In this document: positions 11,986 through 24,194 of the stretch, one piece after another
How the letters are laid out: every line of letters begins with the position of its first letter
Numbering within the stretch: position 1 is the first letter of the stretch
Notes under the pieces: model-generated
Database searches by the model: none
Told to the model about the DNA's origin: nothing
The model's input: only the letters and a program-made list of their open reading frames with translations
Assembly: GCA_024663395.1 (NCBI GenBank)
Contig: JANFAH010000022.1
Span: 496,001-560,000 of the forward strand
Origin: Pisolithus tinctorius
Taxonomy: Eukaryota; Basidiomycota; Agaricomycetes; Boletales; Pisolithaceae
Length of the DNA stretch: 64,000 bases
Direction: 5' to 3'
Made by a program: the position numbers and the translations under genes

Positions 11986-12824
11986 GGCATGGGGCCCCAT
12001 GCCAATCAGATCATATAGCATCCTATGCCAGTGGGGCACTCACATGCTCATCCCCCACAAGAGCATCATTTTGATACTATGTATGTATGTACCTCAACTG
12101 TAAGTTGGAAACAAAAGTACTGATCTTAGTGAGGAGTGACTGTTGTAACAAACACAAACTTACAGTACTATTGGGGGATTCTGAATCCATTAGCCTTTAG
12201 TAATTGACAGGTTCACCTTCATCCACATTGTACAATTCTGCAGATGGCATCACACAAACACACTCATTGCCCAGTAGTCTTCATATATCACTTAATATGT
12301 ATAATAAGTGTTTTTTGGGAGGGTAATGTTTTCATCCATCCCCCCAGTTTGATAGGTATGCTCATTGTCTGGATGATGATCATAACAGCAATGTGTTTGT
12401 GATTGAAAGCTGACATTCCAATGTGGGTGTGAGCTGCACTTTTGCAGTTGAGGACCCCTGACACCTAAGGCAGCCATGGGACAGCCCAAAATATATTACC
12501 AAAGGGCTGGGATTATGGGATATCCCAGCTCCTGCACACTGCAAATAGCCCTGGGACATGGCCAGATGTCCCTGGGATGACCTGGTCTGAGTGGCTTTTA
12601 GCTTGGATGATTTGTAGAAAAACTTCAGCCTAAATGCTTATGAAAATTGGTTACCTGAAGTGAATACACAGCCAAGCAAAATACAGGACTAAGTTACAGA
12701 GCAAATGTTCCAAGTGGAACTGAGACCTCAGGCATCCTGGAGGGGCCCCTCCCCAGAAAGACACTGAGATCTCTAGAGAAAATAAGGTATTTAAAAGACT
12801 AGTACAAAGATAATACAGATGTCA
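11986..12824. other. Non-coding flank of the palindromic array
   Basis: No gene is apparent. The array decays into isolated palindromes: GGGATATCCCAG near 12518 and a GGGACATGG/CCAGATGTCCC pair near 12552-12575. The rest is AT-rich unique sequence without a terminator, tRNA or transposon end that I can recognise. Confidence 0.5.
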
Positions 12825-13060
12825 GTCAGAAGCTGGCCTGCACTGGCAGGCACAGACTATAAATCCCCCAGAACCCACAAAGCTGGCCTGCATTAGCAGG
12901 CACAGACTAAGCCCCCAGGTCCCACAATGAAAAAGTCCTAAGCTGGCCTGCACTAGCAGGTACAGACTATGTAACCCCCCAGAACCCCAGCTGGCCTGCA
13001 AAAGCAGGCACAGACTAAACCCCCAGAACCCACAGGAAGATAGTATCAGTAACCTACACA
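12825..13060. repeat. Short tandem repeat, about four units of 50-60 bp
   Basis: The block AGCTGGCCTGCACTAGCAGG followed by a CACAGACTA...CCCCCAGAACCCACA segment occurs about four times with small differences. GCCTGC and GCAGGC within each unit form a short inverted repeat. It has no coding potential beyond repeat-driven frames. Confidence 0.75.
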
Positions 13061-13410
13061 CCCATAGTGTGCTGGCCAGGCACACAGTGGGCTGCAGGAC
13101 AACAACAGGATACTACAAGACATACCTTAAACCCATGCAGCTGCAGTCTACATAGGTGAAGTCTGGCATCAAGGGAGTGGTAAGAGGAACATGGGAGAGA
13201 GAAAGATGAAGAGTGGTGTGTCAAAGTGTGTCTTATATAAAATTTTCTGTTTGCTGCTGTTTAGTCATCAGCCACTGGTTGCAGCATGTGCAGTGAAGCA
13301 TGTCACATGACATCACATGACATGCTGATGGCACACTGCACAGCACAACATTACTTTTATGTAATCACAAAAGTGGACCAGTAGTTAATTGGTAATGAAA
13401 ACACAGCTAC

Positions 13411-14385
13411 AATGATGTCATGTCAACTTTGTAATGAAACCCTGCCACAACTAATTACATAAGCATACTGATAATAATACCATCAGGGGCCATTTGTGAA
13501 GCTGAATACAGCTGTGCATATGTCGACACAGCCACATCAATGAGAAATTCAAACTCCGCTTTGAGGGTGGGATAGTGATAGTAAGGGGTACACAGCCACA
13601 ATGATGTCATGACAAAATTAGATTGAAACTCTGCCCCAAGTGATTACATAAGCATACTGATATTAATACCATCAGGGGCCATTTGTTGGGCTGAATACAG
13701 CTGTGTACATAATAAACACAGCCACATCAATGAGAAATTCAAACTCCACATTGAGGGTGGGATAGTGATGGTAAGGGGTACACAGCCACAATGATGTCAT
13801 GACAAAATCCAATTGAAACTCTGCTACATCTAATTAGGTAAGCATATTGATATTAATACCATCAGGGGCTGTTTGTTGGGCTGAATACAGCTGTGTACAT
13901 AATAAACACAGCCACATCAATGAGAAATTCAAACTCTACTTCGAGGGTGGGATAGTGATGGTAAGGGGTACACAGCCACAATGATGTCATGACAGAATCA
14001 GATTGAAACTCCGCTACATCTAATTAGGTAAGCATATTGATATTAATACCATCAGGGGCTGTTTGTTGGGCTGAATACAGCTGTGTACATAATAAACACA
14101 GCCACATCAATGAGAAATTCAAACTCTACTTCGAGGGTGGGATAGTGATGGTAAGGGGTACACAGCCACAATGATGTCATGACAGAATCAGATTGAAACT
14201 CCGCTACATCTAATTAGGTAAGCATATTGATATTAATACCATCAGGGGCCATTTGTTGGGCTGAATACAGCTGTGTACATAATAAACACAGTCACATCAA
14301 TGAGAAATTCAAACTCCGCTTTGATGGTGGGAAAGTGATGGCATGGGGTACACAGCCACAATGATGTCATGACAAAATCATGTCA
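13411..14385. repeat. Tandem array of 190-bp units
   Basis: The landmark CATCAGGGGC occurs at 13481, 13670, 13860, 14050 and 14240, giving unit lengths of 189, 190, 190 and 190 bp. Units share GCTGAATACAGCTGTG, ACACAGCCACATCAATGAG and ACAATGATGTCATGAC. The last contains a short palindrome (ATGATGTCAT). The two middle units are nearly identical, so amplification was recent. The left edge is a partial unit starting near 13411. No gene is present. Confidence 0.9.
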
Positions 14386-14545
14386 GACCCCACTTCCAGG
14401 AGGTGGGTCCATCCTCCAATCATGTTGGCCGACCCCACTTCCAGGAGGTGGGTCCACCCTCCAGCCAGGTTGGCTGACCCCACTTTCAGGCAGTGGGTCC
14501 CCCCTCCAGCCAGGTCAGCTGACCCCACCTTCACAGTCTGGCCTA
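14385..14545. repeat. Three tandem units of about 50 bp
   Basis: The string GACCCCACTTCCAGGAGGTG and its variants recur at about 14387, 14433 and 14478. Each is followed by GGTCC and a CCTCCA-rich spacer. The 46-aa periodic reading frame across it is a repeat artefact. Confidence 0.75.
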
Positions 14546-14599
14546 CCCACTCCTAGGGACCACTGGCCAATGTTGGTTAGTCCCAGTTTCAGGACAAAA

Positions 14600-15840
14600 T
14601 GTACATGTCAGATGACCCACTTTTAGGCTTACAAGTGACTGAATCATGTGTTGCTTGCTCATTTTTTCCCCTTCTGCCACCATGTCAAAATCTCGGTCTC
14701 AGAGTTAGGGCCATTTGTCAGCTACTGCTCTCAAGCTGGAAAACTTCATTTTCACCAAAGAATGCCCCTGCCCAGCGATCCAGTGTGCATCTCTCTGCAC
14801 CGGCAAGGAATGACCAGATGAAAAGTCCCTTATTCAGTGTGTATTCTAGAAGAGCAGAAGGGAGATTAATTTCGATGGCATTAGGAGATGCGCTTGTGGA
14901 GGTGTCAGCGGCTGCTGATGGAGGAAACATGGTGCGCAGTTGAACCACTGTTGAAAGGAGGTATATGCCCTTGTGATGAAAAGATGGGGTAAGATGCTTT
15001 CACTGACCAAATGGAAGAACACACCATTGGCTGAGTGATGACAAGTAGCATTAGTGAGGCTGACATGCTATGGGAGGTAATTCGGAAGACCTGACAGGGA
15101 CAGAAGATGGCCCATTCCATGGAATGGAACATTGTTACTGTATGAAGTTGCTTACTCTTGTTACTCCCATCAGCACCATGCATATGCTGCCGAGGAACAC
15201 TCCAACGAGTGCCAGACTGATTTTTCTCGAGAAAGACAGTATATCTATTCCAGGTGTTTGGTGTGCGCCATCCGAAGGTAGGGGTGAGATGAGGTATGTG
15301 AGAACATGTGCAATTACATCCCCATAGGAGGATGAACCAACAGTTGAGTAAGGCAGAGATAGGAGGTTTATTGCAGACTAGGAAGCATGTGAGCAGAATG
15401 GGCATCAAGTGTAATAGCATCGGATGTGTGTTGTTGGATTGTGGGAGGCCACTACTGGGATCCTGGAGTTGAGGTGGCAGGCCGCTGTACAGCTGCGTCT
15501 GCAGAAATGCACATGCTCAGCAAACTTGACACCCTGCTCGTGAGCACAGGAGACCAACCTCAGTGCAAAGACCAACAACAGGGTTAGCTGAACAGAAATT
15601 GGGGTTAGTCACATGTTTCCAGGCCTGTTATTGGCAGACAGTCATCGACCAGTGCTGAAGCTGCCACAATGCAGACAACAATGCATGATGATAATGAATA
15701 AGGATAAGGCCAGAAGGGAAAACCCACTGCGAAGGTAGACACCGAACAGGTGTCAGCAATGAACCTCTCATTTATCCGCCTGACGCAGCCAGTAGCAGTG
15801 CAGAACAACCTTTCTGCATTGAGAGTTCGTACACACTCAT
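14600..15840. other. No recognisable gene
   Basis: Reading frames of 114 aa (plus, 14599-14943) and 171 aa (minus, 14905-15420) exist but contain no motif I know and overlap each other. Weak coding-like composition and possible splice sites suggest a decayed gene or element. No target duplication or terminal repeat was identified. Confidence 0.4.
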
Positions 15841-16085
15841 GATGTTTTCAGACTGAGGTTATTGCGGCAGTGCAGAGGTGACCTTGCTGCCATCCGAGAA
15901 CTGGTTGAATCTGGAAAAGCAACCATCAATGATAGAGACAGTCAAAATGTGTAAGTCTTCAATGTTCAATTACACCATCATCATTTATACACTCCCCCCT
16001 AGTACGCCTCTCCATTGGGCACCAATCAACAAGCAGCTGGCTACTTGTCATTACCTCATAGTGCAGGGTGCAGAAGTAGATGCAG

Positions 16086-17980
16086 TGTGAGTCAAAGTGT
16101 GGAAAGGTGGTGAAAACCAACCAAAACCAACACAAAAGACAAATGATGTGCGAGTGGTGGTGTGCCTCTGTGGAACCTGGACAGCAGAAAAATCCAAGAG
16201 GGGAAAATTTCAATGGCAGGTGCTCCTAGTGCAAGTTGACGACGAGTTACACAGGAGAAGACAAGCAAGTGATGATTGGATGGGGGATGCTGAACAGAGT
16301 GAAGGTGTTCAGCTGAAAGGACTTGGGATGACAGACTTTGATAAGACATGCTCCTTGCACAAGTCAATGACAAGTTATGCAGGAGTGGGAGGATGACTAA
16401 GCAGGTGTGCTGACAAAGCACAGATGATACTTCAGATAATGAATGAAGGTAGATAGACCCTTGATGGAGTCTCAACTACCAAGGATGATGGATGGTGACA
16501 GACAGACTCTTCCAAACGAGCCTCAACTGTCAATGATATGAATGATGACAGATAGACCCCTTTGTGGAGCCTCAACTGTCGATGATGAGATATGCACTGA
16601 ACTGACTTCTGGACTGATTCTGATTGCTTCTGGGTAGCTAAGTACATGGGGGTTTATATACTGTGGGGGGAGCACAGCTTGTGACAAACAAGGCACAAAC
16701 ACTTGGTAAGTAATGAGTAAGGACTGAGTAATCATGATGAGTAAGCAAGAAAGGAAAAGTAAGCAAGCAAGGAGGATTGGTAAGTATTGGCAATGAACGA
16801 GTCAAGGATAGTCAAAATATCACAGAATGAGTCAAATGGAGTCAGAAACTGAGTAAGCGCACTGATATCACATTAGGGGGTGGCGATGCAAGTCAGATCT
16901 CGGCGGAGACATCTCTAGATCCAAAGATGGCATGACAGATGGACAGTGTTTCCAAATAGGGAAGTATTAATTCCAGAATTGAAGGGCATGAGTCAGGTGT
17001 TGAAGGGGGCTAGGGCATTGGGGGTCTGTGGGGCAATGGGAGCATACATGATCACATCTCCCACCCTTCCATCCTCTCAGCAAAGTTAACAAAAACTTCA
17101 TGAATGGGGTTCTGATGGAGGAGGAGGAGAAGGGGGGACATCTTCTGCTGGATCTTGCAGTAAGAAGGCAAGATGCACATCATACTCATCATGGGTGCAA
17201 TCAGGGAGGCTGGAGAACAGTAGACTATGCTGCAGCTGTCACAATGCAGGGAGAATGATGGATGAGATTGGAATAAAGACGGTGCAGGGAGCAGGGAGGA
17301 ACGATCCATATGCTTCATCAACTGGGGAGACCGAAACAACCACATAAGACCTTGCTAACCAAGTGACAGACCTGAGGCGACCAAAGAATGTCCTTCTGGA
17401 AGTCATACTGACAAGGAGAACATGCTGACCAAGCTGCATGGGATGGGACAGGGCTGACAATGACGGGATGAACCAGGGGGCTTCAGGACAGAAGCTGGTG
17501 GGAACACCTGGCAGATATACATAGCCATTGTCTCTGGCAAATGAGACAAGCAAGATGACTGATGAAGAGGTGGCCATGATTGATGGACTTAGCGAAATGA
17601 GTGTCTGATGGATGGAGTGCTGTAGAAATGCATAGGGTGTGAGGATCCTCTCCAAATTTGGAAGGAAGAATCATGGGGCTGAGCACTTTAAGCAAATGTG
17701 AGAACTGAGTTGATATCTTTGGAAACGGCAGAGATACGATGAAAACCGGAATGCCATACATGGGTGCTAAAAACTTTTAATGTGCACTTAACTCGCTTCC
17801 TCTTTTCTCTCTAGCACCGATGACTCGTTCTTGTGCGAAGGATGACTGTTAATGTCTGGCAGTCTTTCTACACATGAGGCCTTTAGTCTTCATCTGCATG
17901 CATGGGCATTGTGCACAACTTGTCGATGAGTTAGGCAGAGTCAGCTGTAACCATGTCCACAACACCTTTGGTGTGTGACA
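16086..17980 (-). mobile_element. LTR-A solo LTR, copy 1 (in AKR1 copy 1)
   Basis: The 1,895-bp insert begins TGTGAGTC and ends GTGTGACA, so its ends are TGT...ACA. It is flanked by 4-bp target duplications, GCAG on the left and GCGG on the right. Copy 2 of the host gene shows GCGG at the empty site, so the left copy has mutated. On the minus strand it has U3, then a TATA sequence at 16651-16660, then about 560 bp of R-U5. No gag or pol lies inside, so it is read as a solo LTR. U3 holds a decayed ORF (about 17100-17761) also found in the other LTR-A copies. Confidence 0.8.
16651..16660 (-). promoter_or_regulatory. TATA box of LTR-A copy 1
   Basis: The plus-strand string GGTTTATATA reads TATATAAACC on the minus strand, in the orientation of the LTR. 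The equivalent position in copy 2 (19471-19481) and copy 3 (50621-50630) keeps TATATAAA or GTATATAAAT next to a conserved TGTACTTAG block. This is the expected place for an LTR core promoter. Confidence 0.6.
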
Positions 17981-18937
17981 GCGGTTAGAGGCAATTTACA
18001 AGCTACCCCTTTGCAGTGGGCTGCATGAAATGGGTACCTCTATGTGATTCATCTCCTGATATCCCGTAATGCAGATCCAAATTTCACTGACACCCAAGGG
18101 TACAATGCCCTCCACCTTGTTACCCATTCATCCTCCATCATGCCGCTGCTATACCTTCTTCACCAACCCATTAATGTTGATTCTCGTGATATGCAGGGAC
18201 ACATGCCTTTGATGTGGGCCGCTTACCAGGGTGATGCATTGTCCGTCGACTTACTGCTGAAGCACGGCGCAAACCCGAATCTTAAAGACGATGTCGGCCT
18301 ATCGCCATTGCACTGGGCTGTTGTTAGAGGCAACAGAGCTATTCTTCGCCGACTTGTAGAGATAGGAGCCGATATCCATGCAAAAGACGCCGAGGGTCGC
18401 ACTCCTAGAGACATGGCTGTCGAACTCAAAAGCTTCGGTGCCTGGAAGCGTTCCATGGAGGAGGGTGGTATGAATGAATTCGGTGTCAAGAAGGCAAAGC
18501 CTTTGAGTGAGGTAGGTCCTGTTTATTAGTGCAAAGTCTCCTCTGACGCTGGCCCTAGAGAAATACTCGTATTGCAATTTTTGTCTTGCCTGCGCTATTC
18601 CTCTATATCATATTTACCACCCTGTCAATCTTGCCATGGTATACTGGAATGGTACTGGCTATGGCAGAATTTTTTGCTCTTCATCATGTGAGTTACATCT
18701 TTGCTATGAGATATGGTTTAATGTTTTTCCAAGCAGATCCTTACCCATGTACTCTTGACCAAAGGTTCATACGTGAAAACTGTTAACCAAAGTCCATATT
18801 TTGTGGGTATCATCGTCAGTTCAATGACATGGGTTGGCTATGCTTGGGTCACAAGATTAGTTACACATAAGCTTACTTACTGTTAAGTGCTAGGGTGTGT
18901 GACTTATTTATGCGATCAGAGCCTCCAAACCACCCAT

Positions 18938-20800
18938 TGTGAGTTGAAGTGTGGAAAGCTGGTATAAACCAAACAAATCCAACACAAAAGACAAATATGT
19001 GCGAGTGGTGGTTTACCTCCGCGGAACCTGGAGGGCAGAGAAACCTAAAGTGGGGAAGACTTCAAGTGGAGGTGCTCCTGGTGCAAGTCGAGGACGAGTT
19101 ACGCAGGAGAGGATGAATGAACACTGATTGAGAAGGGGATGCTGAACAGAGCAGGGGTGTTCAGCCGAAAGGACTTGGGAGTAATGGACTTTCAATAGAA
19201 TATGCTCCTGGCACAAGTTGATGACGAGTTACGCAGGAGTGGAAGAATGACTAGACAAGAGGTTGCTGACTAAGCACAGATGATACTGCTGAAGATGAAT
19301 AGAGGTAGATAGACCCTTGATGGAGCCTCAACTACCAATGATATGAAGGAAGACAGATAGACTCTTCCGAATGAGCCTCAACTGTTGACGACGAGATATG
19401 CTGAGCTGAGCTGACTTCTGAGTGACTTCTTGATTGCTTCTTGATTGATTGTGGGTAGCTAAGTACATGGGGGTTTATATACTGTGGGGGGAGCACAGCT
19501 TGTGACAAACAAGGCACAACACTTGGTAAGTAATGAGTAAGGACTGAGTAATCATGATGAGTAAGCGAGAAATGAAAAGTAAGCAAGCAAAGAGGATTGG
19601 TAAGTATTGGCAATGAATGAGTCAAGGATAGTCAAAATATCACAAAATGAGTCAAATGGAGTCAGAAACTGAGTAAGCGCACTGATATCACATTAGGGGG
19701 TGGCGATGCAAGTTAGATCTCAGCAGAGACATCTCTAGATCCAAAGATGGCATGACAGATGGATGGTGTTTCCACACAAGGAAGTATTAATTCCAGAATT
19801 GAAGGGCATGAGTCAGGCGTCAAAGGGGGCTAGGGTGTTGGGGGTCTGTGGGGCAATGGGAGCATAGGCGATCACATCTCCCACTCTTCCATCCTCTCAG
19901 CGAAGTTAACAAAGACTTCATGAATGGGGTTCTGATGGAGGAGGAGGAGAAGGGGGGACGTCTTCTGCTGGATCTTGCAGTAAGAAGGCAAGATGCATGT
20001 CATACTCATCATGAATGCGATCAGGGAGGCTGGAGGACAGTAGGCCATACTGCAGCTGTCGCAATGCAGGAAGAATGATGGACAAGATTGGAATAAAGAC
20101 GGTGCAGGGAGCAGGGAGGAACGATCCATATGCTTCATCAAGAGGGGAGACTGAAACAACCACATAAGACCTTTCTAACCGAGTGACAGACCTGAGGCGA
20201 CCAAAGAACATCCTTCTGGAAGTCATACTGACAAGGAGAACATGCTGACCAAGCTGCATGGGATGGAACAGGGCCAACAACGATGGGATGAACCAGGGGG
20301 CTTCAGGATGGAAGCTGGTGGGAATGCCTGGCAGATATATGTAGCCATTGTCTCTGGAAAATGAGACGAGCGAGATGATTGACGAAGAGGCGGCCATGAT
20401 TGATGGACCTAGTGAAATGAGCATCTGATGGATGGAGTGCTGTAGAAACACGTAGGGTGCGAGGATCCTCTCCAAATTTGGAAGGAAGAATCGTGGGGCT
20501 GAGCACTTTAAGCGAGCATGCGAACCGAGTTGATATCTTTGGAAATGGTGGAGATATGATGAAAACTGGAATGCCGTACACGGGTGCTAAGAACCTTTAA
20601 TGTACGCTTAACTTGCTTCCTCTTTTCTCTTTAGCACTGACAACTCGTTCTTGTGCAAAGGATGACTGCTCACGTCCAGCAGTCTTTCTATGCATGAGGC
20701 CTTTAGTCTTCATCTGCATGCATGGGCATTACGTGCAACTCGTCAACGAGTTAGGCAGAGTCAGCTGTAACCATGTCCACAACACCTTTGGTGTGTGACA
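18938..20800 (-). mobile_element. LTR-A solo LTR, copy 2 (in AKR1 copy 1)
   Basis: The 1,863-bp insert has the same TGTGAG...GTGTGACA ends as the 16.1-kb copy and lies in the same orientation. The flanking 4-bp duplications are CCAT (left) and CCGT (right), one transition apart. Removing the insert rejoins the AKR1 reading frame at ACCCACCCGTTC. The U3 ORF runs about 19920-20581 on the minus strand and is split by a frameshift. Confidence 0.8.
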
Positions 20801-22507
20801 CCGTTCATTCATCTGGCATTTGCACTGAATATGGGACTTTGTGTGTATAATTTCTTCCGAGCTATTATGCTCGATCCCAGTACATGTCCTCGTCCAGTCA
20901 ATGATGGAGAACTCAAGGCTGTAAGTTGACCTGTTTCTTAAACCTATGATTATATCATTAGCTTGGCATTGTCGCAGATCATTGAGGACCTTGCTTCAGA
21001 AGGGCAACTTAATGGTCAAACATTCTGCATACAATGCATGGTACGTCATAGGTGTTGCTGCTGCCACTTCAAGATTCATTAGTTATTTCCTCCAGGCAAA
21101 GAAACCTCTCTGCTCAAAACATTGTCATATGTGTGATCAGTGTGTGGCTAGAAGTGATTGGTAAGTTTCTGGAGTTGCAGCGATTCTTACCAATTTACAT
21201 ACCATCCACAGCCATTGTCCATGGATATGAAACTGTGGTGTGTACCTGCTAAGACTTCATCATTCAATTTCTCACATTTGCTTTCAGTCAGCTCTAACAA
21301 TCACCGACCCTTCCTTATGTTTGTCACTACGTTAGTTGCGGGCATTATCCTTTTCGACTATTTGACCTATGAGTGTAAGTCCATTGAACCAGCAAATGCT
21401 TGCCATCCTCACTACCTCTCATACAGTCTATGCATCTGCCACTGCTCCTGACAATATCTCGGCTGACTGCTCTCCTATTTTCTGTGTACCTGCAGCGATT
21501 GATTCCTTCCTTCACTCAGTGTCACTGTGGTCCACTTTGCAATTGACCTGGACTTCAGTTCTTTTGGTCACACAATTCTGGGAAGTTGCTCACCAGCTTG
21601 CAACTCTCAAGGTGTCATGGTCGCTATGGATCCATGGGTGGTTGTGGTGGTCTTGTGGCTGGCAGCAGAGCCACTGGCATTCAAATGGGCCATGGTCATC
21701 ACCACGCAGTGAACAATGACCGAGGAGATGAAGAGAGTGAAGGCAATGGAGGACCCAAACATCGCCACCATCATGTGGGGTTATGTAAAGTGCTTTTAGT
21801 TCCTGGAACTTGTGGTGCATTTCTCCTTAACCTTGTTGGACTCAATCGTTTTACCCACGGTTGTGCTGCTCACGGTCTGGTGCTCAGGTCTTCTTCTGCT
21901 CGTGCCTGGAATCCGTTCGACCTTGGGTTGGTCCACAATTGTTGAGACTTCTGGACAATGGGCAAGGAGGTGGGGTTGGATTATGGACAAGTATACAATG
22001 TACCTCCTGAAGGATTCGAGGAGAGGAAAAGGAAGAGAGATGCCGAAGGGGGTGAATTTGAACATGGCCACCACAGTGGAAGTAGAAGTAAGAGCCTTCT
22101 TGCAAAACTTGGTTTGAGGATGACAACCAGTTCAAGCCGGAGATGTTATGAACCACTCAGCCAAGTGTAACTTACTTTCCCAATGTTCACTGGTTTTCTT
22201 AAGCCTTACATATGATGTGTACATTATCCTGAATTCCTGTCTTATGTAAATTGATCTATAATACTTTTTGTAAACCATGGAGTTTGTGCACCTAGACTAT
22301 GTAAAGCATGCAAATTCAGGTTTGACATTCTGTACCTGACTGCACAAATATGCAAACCTCAAGTCATCAGTGCATGACAGACAATGGACTTTGAACTTTG
22401 TCTCTCTCAGAATGGTTGTGATTATAATTTCAGAATTTAAGCTGTGGATTTTCTACTACAAGTTTTCCCATCTTAAATATTGTTGGCCCTGTGGTGAAAC
22501 TAACTAG

Positions 22508-22958
22508 TGTTATGTTTCACCCCTATTTTCTCTTTTCACTGTACATTTACCTTGTGTTTGATCCATTGGACTAGCTTTCCTTTTAAAGCCATCTTCTCTC
22601 TGAACCAACAGCTTACTATTTCCACCACTAGCATTACTGGCTCATTACATGCCTAAGACATGTGTCACTATTGTTCAACCAATAGCATAGTTACCTCATT
22701 ACATGCAGATGCCTCATGGTCTGTTTCTTTGTAGTATTTAGCCTGCCAGCTCAAGTCCTGGAAACCCAGACTTGAGCTGCTCAATCATACACAGCATTCT
22801 CTCAGAACTTCACCCTCACTGTCCCTAACCAGGACCACTCTTACCAGCATTGACTAAATCCTTTGTTGTTTACAAAGGTTACTGCAGCCATTGCTCAGTA
22901 GAAACCAACAGACTGCATTTGAGTTCTCCTTACATCTTGACTTCAGTCAAGCATAACA
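22508..22958 (+). mobile_element. Solo LTR, 451 bp, between AKR1 and NLR copy 1
   Basis: The insert begins TGTTATGTTTC and ends AAGCATAACA, and is bounded by a perfect 5-bp direct repeat ACTAG (22503-22507 and 22959-22963). The equivalent place in copy 2 (about 32697-32710) has a single ACTAG and no insert, giving a clean empty site. It shares no obvious sequence with LTR-A or the Gypsy-1 LTR. Confidence 0.85.
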
Positions 22959-23474
22959 ACTAGAGGGGATGCTGTTTCCACCATCAAGACAATTTTCATC
23001 TAAATCTGAATCTGTTGAGTTGGCAATCATGATATGACATTGGTCAATCCTTACAAATCACAGGTATTACCACTATTGTTTACATGCTAAGAGATACAAA
23101 CTCATGTGCTGTAATGTAAAGGCTAGGCAGGTAGCTTGAAACATTCATGCCATCTATTGCCATGAGCTGTCTGACTCAAGTCCAGCTCTATGCGAGAACC
23201 TTGAGGAATGACTACCCTGGTCCACATTGAGTACCACTGCCCCCAGAAGGATGGGGGTATCCAAAGTAACAATCTACCCTTTGGGCCTCTGACCCAGCCA
23301 TCACTGTGCAACTTGACTGGTTCATTGCTCATAACTGCATCCTCATATTGAAGTCCATCAAGAAGTTGTGCAGTGTCATGAATTGCATGTGAAGGGTTTG
23401 CTGAGAAACAAACAAGGTATGCTGCAACTCCATGTGCCTCCAGAGGACAGCCAATTTGCACATCTCTCTCAGCA

Positions 23475-24188
23475 TGTCACAACCATGCATTCATCATAGG
23501 TCTTTGCTCACTCCGCAACCTTTTCCACCGGTCATCCACTCACTCTGCACCAACTCCGCCCATCTTCTGTTGGTTGTGAACCATCTCTGCTCTGACTGCT
23601 GTCGGACTTGTGTTGCTCTCCTACCAGACCAAGCAGTCCGTCCTCTGAGGGGTCATGTGACTACCTTCGCAGTCAGGTACTCCGCAGCGTGCTCACTGCA
23701 TGGTCCAGTGCCTGGACTGTTTCCTTTTCTGGATGTTCTGTGTTACCCATTTGTATGTCCTCCGTCTACCCTTCATTCATCATCCAGGAAATTTTACTTG
23801 AAAATTTATGAGTCTCTGTATGTCAGTTCCGATTCCGATTACTGTACCTCCATAGCAGTATAAAAGCATGTACTGTACTCCACTGTTCTTCAGTACGAAT
23901 ATCAACTTAGTTCCTACTCCTTCTGATTCTGTCTTCCATCTGTTGGAGTTACCTCTGACCTTCTGTCCATACTCTCCCTCTGAAATACGAGGGCTGAGAT
24001 CATGCAAGGGGGTAGTGCATGAGCTAAACCCGATGCCCTCACTCTGCTCCGCCTGGTCTTCAGTGGACTTCGTCTCTGCCAACACTCTGCCAGTCGGAGT
24101 TCCATTCTTCCCTGTCAGACTTGCTTCCGAACCACTCTCTAGACCTTGTATAGCATCAGAGTTGGTCGGAGTAGGCCCGGACTTGACA
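23475..24188 (+). mobile_element. Solo LTR of the Gypsy-1 family, in the WD40 array
   Basis: The 714-bp sequence beginning TGTCACAACC and ending GACTTGACA closely matches the two LTRs of Gypsy-1 (42671-43385 and 61455-62169). It is flanked by the 5-bp duplication CAGCA (23470-23474 and 24189-24193), which is part of the repeated CTCAGCATCCCAGACC motif of the WD40 units. It therefore landed in the last WD40 repeat of NLR copy 1; copy 2 keeps the uninterrupted sequence. A TATAAAAG box lies near 23860. Confidence 0.9.
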
Positions 24189-24194
24189 CAGCAT

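Larger units (their letters stand above)
15866..22170 (+). pseudogene. AKR1-like ankyrin-DHHC palmitoyltransferase, copy 1 (broken)
   Basis: AKR1 proteins are Golgi/endosomal S-acyltransferases with N-terminal ankyrin repeats, membrane spans and a zinc-binding DHHC-Cys-rich domain. Here an ankyrin exon (RGDLAAIRELVESGKATIND) ends at 15950, an intron ends at 16002, and TPLHWAPINKQLATC follows. The ankyrin block resumes at 18000-18520, membrane-region exons follow, and the Cys-rich domain lies at 21095-21240. The conserved C-terminus ends at 22170. Lesions are two LTR-A insertions (16086-17980 and 18938-20800), a TGA at 18026 where copy 2 has CGA, a TGA at 21228 where copy 2 has TGG, and the motif itself, which splices to DCHC instead of DHHC. 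It converges on the NACHT-WD40 gene. No upstream start exon was found. Confidence 0.85.

Noticed and set aside
9399..12103. Short frames within the palindromic array
   Set aside because: The translations follow the 60-66 bp period and are broken by unit-length changes. The DNA palindrome is the conserved feature, and not a peptide.
9475..14385. CRISPR array
   Set aside because: The repeats are long, contiguous and lack unique spacers of constant length. The gene context is a eukaryotic fungus, so these are minisatellites.
16086..20800. A full-length LTR element with AKR1 exons captured between two LTRs
   Set aside because: Each LTR-A copy has its own 4-bp target duplication, and the sequence between them is collinear with AKR1 copy 2. 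Two independent insertions explain it better.
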